19,296 bases of DNA from Thermoflexales bacterium. Lineage in GTDB: Bacteria; Chloroflexota; Anaerolineae; Fen-1058. The translations under genes were made by a program, and so were the position numbers. Positions 5,550-12,432 of this stretch are shown here, in pieces; position 1 is the stretch's first letter, and each line of letters begins with the position of its first letter. Location: positions 1 through 19,296 of the forward strand of contig JAUQXD010000268.1 in assembly GCA_030834835.1 (NCBI GenBank), written 5' to 3'. The notes below the pieces were generated by a model. That model ran no database searches. It saw only the letters and a program-made list of their open reading frames with translations, and was not told the origin of the DNA.

Positions 5550-7181
5550 CTACTTCCGCCGCTTAGGTTTTGCGGCGGGACGAGCGTTGTAATTGGCCCG
5601 TTCATCCAACAATCTCAATTGCCCGCTGGATTGGCGTATGAGTTCGGGCAAGACGGCCAGCAACTTTTCAGCCGAAGCATTCGCTAACTCATTCGGTTCC
5701 AGCTTATGCAGCCCACCGCCATATACCCGTCCTTCACTGATGAGCGTCTCCATTTGAATCTCATTCAATGCGCGCCACACGGCCTTAATGCGCTGCGGAT
5801 GATGGTCCAGGTGCAACGCCAGATTGGGCCTGGGGTACAACAGCAAATACACATTTGGCGCAGTCGCCTGAGAGTGATTCAAGATGAAACGAAAGGGCCG
5901 CCCGGTGCCGGTGTCTTGACGGCCCATGTAGGTACACAAAAACAATGCCGGAGCGCGCACCTCTTGCGCATACCACGGAGTGCGATGCTGGCACAAGTAG
6001 TGCTGATCGATCCCGGCGGCCACACCCGTTTGCAGATAAGTCCACAGAGTAGGATACCGTTGCCTGACAACCTCTTCGGGCAAATTGCAATTCAGCAAGT
6101 AACGTGCCCGCTCAATCAGCGGCTCACCTTGCGCATTCGCCTTGATCTCATCGGCGGCTAAGTAACGCGGGCTGGGCAAAATCGGGATGAAGCACTCACG
6201 GGGTAAGTGATGTTCGGCGATTTGATCGGGTGACAGGATGAAGAAATCATTCGCGCCGGTGGCGATACCGCGTTGAATCTTGAAGAGATCGGCCAGTTTC
6301 AAGCCCGCCAGGCCCGGGCGCGGCTCGATCGAGGCACGGGGGTATTGGGTCCATTTGGGCGACTCACGCAGCACCGTCGCCGGAATGTCCTTTGTGATGG
6401 CGGGTTGAGCGAGCGTGCCGCCATACGTAAAGGCGACAACGTGATTAACGGGTGGCGGCGTCTTCTTGAACCACACCACCGCCGACGAGACCAGCGCATC
6501 CTGAAACTGCACGTCCATCGGATCAAAGCGATGAATGCGCAGCAACGTGACCTGATTGAGCAGATACGTTTTTAAGGGCTGGCCGTAATTGACATCCATG
6601 AATTCGCTGGGAATCAGCCATCCCGCTAGCCCATCGTCTGCCAACCACACATGCGCTAAACACAGGAAGTAACCATACAACCCGGTCAGGCCGTTTAACT
6701 TCAGGCCGGTCGCGCGGTGAGCTGCTTGCAACAAATGCGCTTTGGCCGCATGCGTCAAGTGATGATGTCGAACGTAAGGCGGATTGCAGATCAGCAGGTT
6801 GAACTTGTCGGCGTTGGAGGTGGGCGCCGTCGCGCGCGTAAAATCCATCAGGCGCAGATCGAGTGATTGCCCCAGCCATAAATTCGTCGTGGCCTGCGCG
6901 TAATGTGGATCAATTTCGTAACCGACGGCAGTTGCAATCTGTCGCGCTGGAAAGCACTTGAGCAGGGCTGAATAGAATGAGCCGGTGCCAAAGGCCGGAT
7001 CGAGAAATCGGATGCGCGTCGTGGGCGGCAACAGGGCGCAGGCATACTCCAGTATGTCCGTGGCTAACAGGGTTGGCGTAGGGAATTGCCCCAACTTGTT
7101 GCGCTCGGCCAGAGTCTTAGCCGAATCCAACTGGCTTTGCAGGACAAGACGCTTTGCTTCTTGCACGGGACTGAGTGCCAT
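5550..7181 (-). CDS. N6-adenine class DNA methyltransferase of a XamI-like restriction-modification system
   Basis: 543 residues. Motif order is X (LGQFPTP at 30-36), I (FLDPAFGTGSFYSALL at 59-74), acidic strand EIDPHY (89-94), IV (NLLICNPPYV at 128-137), then a long C-terminal target-recognition region. This is the gamma-type adenine methyltransferase layout of TaqI/Eco57I/PstI-like enzymes that transfer methyl from SAM to adenine N6. As partner of the XamI-like endonuclease it should protect the same site (GTCGAC for XamI itself; specificity here is inferred only). The ATG at 7181 is 2 bp after the endonuclease stop, with GGAG 13 bases away, so translation is probably coupled. A start at 7232 inside the endonuclease gene would add 17 unlike residues. 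All catalytic motifs look intact. Confidence 0.9.
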   Translation of the reverse strand: MALSPVQEAKRLVLQSQLDSAKTLAERNKLGQFPTPTLLATDILEYACALLPPTTRIRFLDPAFGTGSFYSALLKCFPARQIATAVGYEIDPHYAQATTNLWLGQSLDLRLMDFTRATAPTSNADKFNLLICNPPYVRHHHLTHAAKAHLLQAAHRATGLKLNGLTGLYGYFLCLAHVWLADDGLAGWLIPSEFMDVNYGQPLKTYLLNQVTLLRIHRFDPMDVQFQDALVSSAVVWFKKTPPPVNHVVAFTYGGTLAQPAITKDIPATVLRESPKWTQYPRASIEPRPGLAGLKLADLFKIQRGIATGANDFFILSPDQIAEHHLPRECFIPILPSPRYLAADEIKANAQGEPLIERARYLLNCNLPEEVVRQRYPTLWTYLQTGVAAGIDQHYLCQHRTPWYAQEVRAPALFLCTYMGRQDTGTGRPFRFILNHSQATAPNVYLLLYPRPNLALHLDHHPQRIKAVWRALNEIQMETLISEGRVYGGGLHKLEPNELANASAEKLLAVLPELIRQSSGQLRLLDERANYNARPAAKPKRRK

Positions 7182-7183
7182 AT

Positions 7184-7612
7184 TTATAGCCCGAACTCCG
7201 CCAGATCCGCCATGCGATGTTCCCACACCCAATCGATGCCCTCGGCGGCTTCATAGCCCAGATAGCCACTATCGAAATAGCCGCACAGAAACAGCACAAA
7301 GCGGATGTCGGAGCCATAACTGTCGGTCAGCTGTTTGACTTTGGTTGCCTCTTCTTTCCGGCGCTTATTCGTGTTGGTATAGTCTCCGGCAGACTTCGCT
7401 TCAATCAACAGCGGCCAATCACCGGCCCTCGCAGAAGACGGCATGATCACCGCATCAACCGGAATGTTGACGGGTCTGGCACCGCCGCCTTGCGTTATCT
7501 GTACGTTCAGCCGAAACACAAAAGTGCCGGATTGCATCTCATTGAACTTTCCCCGATAAGCGCGCAGTTGGGTATACCCTCGATCCTCCAACCAGCGTTT
7601 CAGGGCATTCAT
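7184..7612 (-). CDS. XamI-like restriction endonuclease, catalytic C-terminal part (separate reading frame)
   Basis: 142 residues holding a PD-(D/E)xK-type nuclease core: PVDAVIM with Asp53, then LLIEAKSAGD with Glu71 and Lys73, followed by the basic helix NKRRKEEATK and the typical end GYLGYEAAEGIDWVWEHR. In the XamI family as I know it, this follows directly on the helical N-terminal part in one protein. Here it is a separate frame whose ATG overlaps the TGA of the preceding frame by 4 bp (ATGA at 7609-7612). No strong ribosome site is present (AAGAGC only), so expression would rely on translational coupling or on -1 frameshifting. The catalytic residues are intact, which argues against an old pseudogene. 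Confidence 0.8.
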   Translation of the reverse strand: MNALKRWLEDRGYTQLRAYRGKFNEMQSGTFVFRLNVQITQGGGARPVNIPVDAVIMPSSARAGDWPLLIEAKSAGDYTNTNKRRKEEATKVKQLTDSYGSDIRFVLFLCGYFDSGYLGYEAAEGIDWVWEHRMADLAEFGL

Positions 7613-8142
7613 TGTCGTTGCTCTTGCGCATTGCGAATAATGGGATCAGCCATTGCGCCGCAGAGCCGATCCGCCACAATTGTTGCGGCACGCTCGACCT
7701 CAACCGCCGTGGGCTTTTGTTTGCTGGCTAACCACGGAAAAAGGTCTTGATCGGTCAGGCGTTTGATAATCTCCCCGATCTTTTGAAGGTCAGCCTCAAC
7801 TGTGGTCGCGTTCAATTGAGGCGGCAGCCGTTGATCAATCTCCATACTTTTCACCAGGTTTGGTGAGATACCGGCCAGACCAATGAGTCGATCACGCGCC
7901 AGTGGCGGGGCGGTGACCATGCGCAGGATAGGCAATATCGCCGGGGCGCTTCTCAGAACCTGCGGCGAGATATTGGTCAAGTTCGCGGTTTGCTCCAATG
8001 CCGCCTTGACTTGAAGCGTGGTAGTGACGCGTGTACTGCGATACGTTTTAGGCGCAAAGCGCATAAACCAGGCGTTGTAGAAATCGACTGATTGAGCAAC
8101 ATCCGTTTTCCAAAGATGGACTTTATCAGCGTTGACGGGCAT
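7609..8142 (-). CDS. XamI-like restriction endonuclease, helical N-terminal part (separate reading frame)
   Basis: 177 residues: MPVNADKVHLWKTDVAQSVD, FYNAWFMRFAPKTYRSTR, APPLARDRLIGLAGISPNLV, DQDLFPWLASKQKP and the end ADRLCGAMADPIIRNAQEQR. This is the N-terminal half of XamI-family endonucleases; it has no nuclease motif of its own. The ATG at 8142 has GGAG 9 bases upstream; an in-frame start at 8184 would begin at the -10 hexamer and is ruled out. It is the first gene of the unit, directly behind a consensus sigma-70 promoter. The stop TGA overlaps the start of the catalytic frame, so the enzyme is either two-subunit, frameshifted in translation, or broken by a one-base indel. Confidence 0.8.
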   Translation of the reverse strand: MPVNADKVHLWKTDVAQSVDFYNAWFMRFAPKTYRSTRVTTTLQVKAALEQTANLTNISPQVLRSAPAILPILRMVTAPPLARDRLIGLAGISPNLVKSMEIDQRLPPQLNATTVEADLQKIGEIIKRLTDQDLFPWLASKQKPTAVEVERAATIVADRLCGAMADPIIRNAQEQRQ

Positions 8143-8183
8143 GGTTGATAACTCCGTAGAGTGGGGAATAAGGGCTGTGGGCA

Positions 8184-8212
8184 AGTATAGCGAAAACGCA
8201 GGCGCGGGTCAA
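8184..8212 (-). promoter_or_regulatory. Sigma-70 promoter of the restriction-modification unit
   Basis: TTGACC (8207-8212), a 17-bp spacer and TATACT (8184-8189) on the minus strand, the best match to a housekeeping promoter in the window. The start of transcription would be near 8177, giving a leader of about 35 nt. It lacks every element of the repeated cassette, so this unit is wired differently from its neighbours. Confidence 0.85.
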
Positions 8213-8225
8213 ACGCCCTGGCCGC

Positions 8226-8258
8226 AAAAAACACCGGGGCGACTCACTGTCGCCCCGG
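8226..8258 (-). terminator. Rho-independent terminator of the chaperonin/RRM operon
   Basis: Perfect 10-bp stem CCGGGGCGAC/GTCGCCCCGG (8234-8243 with 8249-8258), loop of 5, followed on the minus strand by TGTTTTTT. It ends transcription from the RRM gene at 8327 and lies only 13 bp before the -35 of the restriction-modification promoter. Confidence 0.88.
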
Positions 8259-8272
8259 CTACGGTTGTTCAC

Positions 8273-8326
8273 TTAATACTCGCCGCCATCATACTTGTCA
8301 ACCGTATCCGCACGGCCCGGCCAGAT
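8273..8326 (-). other. In-frame open tail after the RRM stop codon
   Basis: Directly after the TGA (8327-8329) of the RRM gene the same frame stays open for 17 codons and ends DTVDKYDGGEY-TAA at 8273. Related small RRM proteins usually end in a Gly/Arg/Tyr-rich tail, so this may be a lost C-terminus cut off by a nonsense change, or a readthrough extension. The last codons (GGEY-stop) also match the GroEL C-terminus in this window over about 12 bases, so a relic of a groEL 3' end is another possibility. Confidence 0.45.
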
Positions 8327-8626
8327 TCACCGGGCAGTCCGTCTGGCCCAGAACAATCTCAGTCGGTTACTACGCTCTTCGTGCGGTACAGCCAGATCCA
8401 CCGTCAGGGGGCGCTCACGCAGCGGATAGGCGTTGAACAGGTTGATCGCTTTATGGGCGTCCACCCGGCTCGCCATCCTGACATACCCGAAGCCCTTCGA
8501 GAGGCCGGTGTCCAGCTCGGTGATCACCGTCACCCCCACGACCGTGCCGGCTTGGGCGAACAACGTGCGCAAATCGTCTGCCGAGGTCGTGTGCGACAAA
8601 TTACCGACATACAGATTTACTTCCAT
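8327..8626 (-). CDS. Single-domain RRM RNA-binding protein (copy 1)
   Basis: 99 residues made almost wholly of one RNA-recognition motif: RNP2 LYVGNL (residues 5-10), RNP1 KGFGYVRM (44-51), and the closing strand RPLTVDLAV. All aromatic positions that stack on RNA are kept (Tyr6, Phe46, Tyr48). Bacterial one-RRM proteins of this type bind single-stranded RNA and are often cold- or stress-induced; the target here is unknown. The ATG at 8626 follows AGGAGG by 7 bases. It lies 78 bp after groEL and before a strong terminator, so it is the last gene of the groES-groEL transcript. The protein lacks the usual Gly-rich tail, which appears to remain beyond the stop codon (8273-8326). Confidence 0.92.
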   Translation of the reverse strand: MEVNLYVGNLSHTTSADDLRTLFAQAGTVVGVTVITELDTGLSKGFGYVRMASRVDAHKAINLFNAYPLRERPLTVDLAVPHEERSNRLRLFWARRTAR

Positions 8627-8704
8627 GACAAAACCTCCTGCTGGTTACGCTTCGGGTGTCGTCAACCTTCCCGCGTGTGACGTAGTGCAAGGTGGGCAAC
8701 CAAC

Positions 8705-10342
8705 TTAGTACTCGCCGCCACCCATCGGCGGCATCATGTTGGGCGAATTCTTCTCCGGCACGTCGGTGATCAGCGCATCGGTGGTCAGGATCATCGCCGC
8801 GATGCTGGCCGCGTTCTCGACGGCGCTGCGCGTGACCTTGGCCGGGTCGATGATGCCGCTCTTCACCATATCCTCAAACTCGCCGCTCAACACGTTGTAA
8901 CCCAGATTGTGGTTACCCTGCGCCTTTGCCATACGGCGAACAGTGTCGATGATGACCGCGCCATCCTGCCCGGAGTTGCTGGCGATACGCCGCATCGGCT
9001 CTTCGAGCGCGCGCCGCATGATGGTGATACCCGTCTGGATGTCGGCCTCATTGGACTTGAGATCGGCCAACGCCGCAATCGCGTTGACCAACGCCACCCC
9101 GCCACCCGGCACGATGCCTTCCTCGACGGCGGCGCGAGTCGCGCTCAGCGCGTCTTCCACGCGATGCTTCTTTTCCTTCAGTTCGGTCTCAGTGGCCGCG
9201 CCCACACGGATAATCGCCACGCCGCCCGACAACTTCGCCAGCCGCTCTTGCAGTTTCTCTTTGTCGTAATCGCTGGTCGTGTTGTCGATCTCGACTTTGA
9301 TCTGCGCGATGCGGCCCTTGATCGCCGTCACGTCGCCCTTGCCTTCGATGATGGTCGTGTTGTCTTTGTCCGATTGAATCTTGGCGGCCTGCCCCAGATC
9401 CTCGATCGTAACCGTCTCGAGTTTGCGGCCCAGTTCTTCGGTGATGAGCGTGCCACCCGTCAACGTGGCGATGTCTTGCAACACGGCCTTGCGTCGATCG
9501 CCAAAGCCCGGAGCCTTCACGGCCAGCAGGTTGAACGTGCCGCGCAGCTTGTTCAGCACCAGGGTCGCCAACGCTTCACCGTCCACGTCTTCCGCAATCA
9601 CGACCAGATCGCGCTTGCCCTTCTGAAGCAGTTTCTCCATCAGCGGCACAATGTCCGTCGCGGCGCTGATCCGCTTATCGTGGATCAACACGTAGGGATT
9701 CTCGATGACGGCTTCCATCGCTTCCGTATTGGTGACGAAGTAGGCGCTGATGTAACCCCGATCGAACTGCATCCCTTCGACGTACTCCGTCTCAAACTCG
9801 CGGCCTTTGCTTTCCTCGACTGTGACGACGCCGTCCTTGCCGACCTTGTCCATTACTTCGGCAATCAGGTCGCCGATTTCGGTGTCGGCCGCTGAGATCG
9901 ACGCCACATTGGCGATCTCGTGTTTATCGAGGACGGGCGTGCTCATCTTCTTGATCGCGGCCACGACCGCATCGGTCGCCAGTTCCAGGCCGTGCTTGAT
10001 CTGCATGGGATTCGCGCCCGCGGCCACGTTCTTCAAGCCTTCGTTGACGATCGACTGCGCCAGCACGGTCGCGGTCGTCGTGCCGTCGCCGGCCACATCG
10101 TTGGTCTTGGTGGCCGCTTCCTTCAGCAACTGCGCGCCCATATTTTCATACGGGTCCTTCAGTTCGATTTCCTTCGCCACGGTCACACCATCGTGGGTGA
10201 CGGTCGGCGCGCCGTATTTCTTGTCGAGCGCGACGTTGCGGCCCTTGGGGCCTAAGGTCGTCGCCACGGCGTTGGCGAGCATATCGACGCCGCGCTTCAA
10301 AGCCTGTTGTGCTTCTGTGGTAAAGATCAGTTGTTTTGCCAT
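8705..10342 (-). CDS. groEL: 60-kDa chaperonin GroEL
   Basis: 545 residues, full length for the family. Expected landmarks are all present: [39 protein letters not shown], the ATPase motif [12 protein letters not shown] with the catalytic Asp, VVTVEESKG, the apical-domain segment [31 protein letters not shown] and [13 protein letters not shown]. The C-terminus ends [10 protein letters not shown], a short version of the Gly-Met tail. It forms the double-ring folding cage with GroES in the cytoplasm. The ATG at 10342 (MAK) is preferred over 10348 because GGAG is 10 bases from the former and only about 3 from the latter. groES lies 126 bp upstream with a MITE-like element in the gap. No CIRCE operator is visible. 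Confidence 0.98.
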   Translation of the reverse strand: MAKQLIFTTEAQQALKRGVDMLANAVATTLGPKGRNVALDKKYGAPTVTHDGVTVAKEIELKDPYENMGAQLLKEAATKTNDVAGDGTTTATVLAQSIVNEGLKNVAAGANPMQIKHGLELATDAVVAAIKKMSTPVLDKHEIANVASISAADTEIGDLIAEVMDKVGKDGVVTVEESKGREFETEYVEGMQFDRGYISAYFVTNTEAMEAVIENPYVLIHDKRISAATDIVPLMEKLLQKGKRDLVVIAEDVDGEALATLVLNKLRGTFNLLAVKAPGFGDRRKAVLQDIATLTGGTLITEELGRKLETVTIEDLGQAAKIQSDKDNTTIIEGKGDVTAIKGRIAQIKVEIDNTTSDYDKEKLQERLAKLSGGVAIIRVGAATETELKEKKHRVEDALSATRAAVEEGIVPGGGVALVNAIAALADLKSNEADIQTGITIMRRALEEPMRRIASNSGQDGAVIIDTVRRMAKAQGNHNLGYNVLSGEFEDMVKSGIIDPAKVTRSAVENAASIAAMILTTDALITDVPEKNSPNMMPPMGGGEY

Positions 10343-10365
10343 GTTCATTCACTCCATGTGATCCT

Positions 10366-10457
10366 CGTCATTGCGAGGAGCGGTTTTTTGCGACGAAGCA
10401 ATCCCGCCCGGTTGAAGAGATTGCTTCGCCGCGATGTTGCTGCGGCTCGCAATGACG
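10366..10457 (-). repeat. MITE-like palindromic repeat between groES and groEL
   Basis: A 92-bp element bounded by perfect 12-bp inverted ends CGTCATTGCGAG/CTCGCAATGACG. Inside is a second inverted pair, GACGAAGCAATC with GATTGCTTCG. This sequence style (CATTGCGAGGAGCG ... CGAAGCAATC) is a dispersed repeat seen in many bacterial genomes. It leaves 23 bp before the groEL start, so the groEL ribosome site is intact. In RNA it would form a long hairpin between the two cistrons. A second element with the same 12-bp ends lies at 15567-15642. Confidence 0.85.
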
Positions 10458-10468
10458 TTGCTTAAAGA

Positions 10469-10774
10469 TTACTTCTCGACAATCGCCAGAATGTCGCTCT
10501 CTTTGAGAATGAGCAACTTCCGGTCATCGATTTTGACTTCGGTGCCGGCGTATTTGGCATACAGCACCACGTCGCCGGTTTTGACATCCATCACGATGCG
10601 CTTGCCATCGTCATCCGTGCGACCCGGCCCGGCGGCCAACACGGTTCCTTCCTGCGGCTTCTCCTTGGCCGTCTCCGGCAGGATGATGCCGCTGGCCGTC
10701 TTCTCGTCTTTTTCCCGCGGCTCGACAACCAAACGATCGCCCAGCGGTTTCAAATTCATTTTTGTGCTTGCCAT
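10469..10774 (-). CDS. groES: 10-kDa co-chaperonin GroES
   Basis: 101 residues: [20 protein letters not shown], mobile loop [18 protein letters not shown], then [25 protein letters not shown] and [12 protein letters not shown]. The hydrophobic IIL of the mobile loop that contacts GroEL is intact. The ATG at 10774 has AGGAGG about 10 bases upstream. It follows the RRM gene by 50 bp and precedes groEL, so it is inside an RRM-groES-groEL-RRM operon. No promoter or CIRCE dyad is evident in the 50-bp gap. Confidence 0.97.
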   Translation of the reverse strand: MASTKMNLKPLGDRLVVEPREKDEKTASGIILPETAKEKPQEGTVLAAGPGRTDDDGKRIVMDVKTGDVVLYAKYAGTEVKIDDRKLLILKESDILAIVEK

Positions 10775-10824
10775 GCTTGATGCCTCCTGACTGGATTGAG
10801 TTCAACTTCGGAAAACGACCTGAA

Positions 10825-11100
10825 TCAGGCCGGGCGACCACTGCCACGCACCAGGCGCGGTCGGGCCAGACTCACGGTCATCGTTCGATCGCCCAGGCGA
10901 TACGCGTCGAACATGCTGATCGCCCGGCGCGTGTCGGCGCGCGCGGCCATCGTGACGAACGCATGACCTGTCGCCGCGCCGGTCGCGCGATCTTTGATCA
11001 CGGAGACCAGCGCGACCGTGCCCGCGTGCGCAAATAACTGGCGCAGATCGTCATTCGAGGTCGTATCCGGTAAATTACCCACGTTTATTTTTGTATCCAT
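10825..11100 (-). CDS. Single-domain RRM RNA-binding protein (copy 2, diverged RNP motifs)
   Basis: 91 residues, one RRM fold: INVGNLPDTTSNDDLRQLF, VALVSVIKDRATG, GHAFVTMAARADTRRAI, DRTMTVSLARPR. It aligns end to end with the RRM protein at 8327-8626. Two stacking positions differ: RNP2 is INVGNL (Asn for the usual Tyr/Phe) and RNP1 is GHAFVTM (His for the first Phe/Tyr). RNA binding may be weaker or of different specificity. The ATG at 11100 follows AGGAGG by 7 bases. It begins 54 bp after the PAS kinase stop and 50 bp before groES, with no clear promoter in either gap, suggesting read-through from the kinase genes. Confidence 0.9.
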   Translation of the reverse strand: MDTKINVGNLPDTTSNDDLRQLFAHAGTVALVSVIKDRATGAATGHAFVTMAARADTRRAISMFDAYRLGDRTMTVSLARPRLVRGSGRPA

Positions 11101-11154
11101 GCGCTGCCTCCTGTATGACCGGCGGTGTGCCGGTAAAACCCGGACTACCGAACG

Positions 11155-12360
11155 CTACTGAGCAGCCGGCAGGTCAAAGTAAAACGTGCTGCCTTCGCCC
11201 GGCTCGCTGATCAGCCCTACATGCCCGCCCAGTTTTTCGACGATCCGCCGCACAATCGACAACCCCAATCCGTGCCCATTCAGGCGAATCTGATCGAGCC
11301 GCGTGAAGGGCGTGAACAGCTGCGCCTGTTCCTCCAACGTGAGGCCCGGACCGTGATTCCGCACCCAGTAGCGCACCAGGCCACCGGGCTGCACGGTCGC
11401 GCCCAATTCGATGCGCGGCGCGGCGCCCGGCAGGCTGCCATACTTGAGCGCGTTGCTCAGATAGTTGACCCACACCTCTTCCAGCCAGGGACCATAGCCC
11501 AGGACCATGGGCCACACGGCTGTGTCCGGCCAGACAATCTCGGCCCTGGCGGCATTGATGTGATCGCCCAGGCGGCTGAGGCTGGCGGTGACGATGGGCA
11601 CCATGTCCAGCGGCGCAGTCGCTACTTCTGACTTGTGCAGAACGGCCAGCAACAGCAGCTCGTCGATGATCGCGCTGGCCTTATAGCCCGACTGCTCGAT
11701 TGCCTTCAAACACTGTTGACGTTCAGCGTCCGGCAACTCAAAACCTTGCAGCAATAGATCGGCATAGCTGACGATCACATGAATCGGGTTCTTGAGGTCG
11801 TGCGCGACCGTGTGCGCAAAGGCGTCCAGGTCTTCGTTGCGCTCTTGCAGGTCGATCATGGCCTGACTCAAAGCGGCTTCCGCCCGCTTGCGCGCAGAGA
11901 TATCGCGGATGTTGCATTGAATCACGCGCTGCTGATCGACCCAGTAGACGTTGCTGACAAACTCGACGTGCAGGTGGCGGCCATCGCTGGCTTCCAGCGG
12001 CAAATCTTCGTACCGGATGTAGCCGGTACTTTGCAACTCATGGAAAGCGCTCCGGGCTGCCGCTGCGTCTTTGAAGGGGCCAATCTCCCAGAGCTGCTGG
12101 CCCAACAACTCGGCGTGCGAGTAGCCCAGCAGCTTCATCAAGAAGGGATTGACATCGGTGATCCGCCCGGTATTGCCATCGAGAATGAGGATGCCGTCCT
12201 GAGCGGTCTCAAAGAGCCGCCGGTAGCGCGTTTCCGAAACCTGCAGGGCCGCCTGCGCCTGTTGGCGCTGAGCATCGGCGGCTTCCAGTACAGCCACGCG
12301 CTGGCGCAAGACTTCCGCGTGCGCCCGCCATTGAACCGTCGTCTGTGGAAGTGTTGGCAT
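11155..12360 (-). CDS. PAS-domain sensor histidine kinase (orphan, soluble)
   Basis: 401 residues with no membrane segment. A short coiled coil (10-40) leads into a PAS domain (41-155), then a HisKA helix with phosphoacceptor His187 in VAHDLKNP, and a HATPase domain: N-box NYLSNALKYG (299-308), G1 VRNHGPGL (333-340), F-box FTPFTRL, G2 GHGLGLSIVRRI (362-373). The kinase core is of the phytochrome-like type. The G1 box has Asn335 where Asp is the rule, which may lower nucleotide binding. The PAS domain is nearly identical to that of the kinase encoded just upstream. The ATG at 12360 is preferred over a TTG at 12393. No response regulator is in the window. It follows the first kinase by 72 bp and probably shares its transcript. 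Confidence 0.92.
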   Translation of the reverse strand: MPTLPQTTVQWRAHAEVLRQRVAVLEAADAQRQQAQAALQVSETRYRRLFETAQDGILILDGNTGRITDVNPFLMKLLGYSHAELLGQQLWEIGPFKDAAAARSAFHELQSTGYIRYEDLPLEASDGRHLHVEFVSNVYWVDQQRVIQCNIRDISARKRAEAALSQAMIDLQERNEDLDAFAHTVAHDLKNPIHVIVSYADLLLQGFELPDAERQQCLKAIEQSGYKASAIIDELLLLAVLHKSEVATAPLDMVPIVTASLSRLGDHINAARAEIVWPDTAVWPMVLGYGPWLEEVWVNYLSNALKYGSLPGAAPRIELGATVQPGGLVRYWVRNHGPGLTLEEQAQLFTPFTRLDQIRLNGHGLGLSIVRRIVEKLGGHVGLISEPGEGSTFYFDLPAAQ

Positions 12361-12432
12361 GGGCTTAATCTGTCCGATTGGAAATAGTGTCAACCGCCGA
12401 CTGACGCAAACCGATCGGCGTGGTCAATGAAT

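Noticed and set aside
8909..9895. A 328-codon open frame on the plus strand inside groEL
   Set aside because: It is an antisense shadow of groEL caused by GC-rich codon use; it has no ribosome site and the opposite strand encodes an unmistakable GroEL.
10775..10824. CIRCE (HrcA) operator before groES
   Set aside because: I looked for TTAGCACTC-N9-GAGTGCTAA here and before the RRM gene at 11100 and found nothing close; only a short CCTGA-T-TCAGG dyad is present.
11115..11137. Hairpin ACCGGC/GCCGGT after the PAS kinase as a terminator
   Set aside because: The stem is only 6 bp and is followed by TCATAC rather than a T run on the minus strand.
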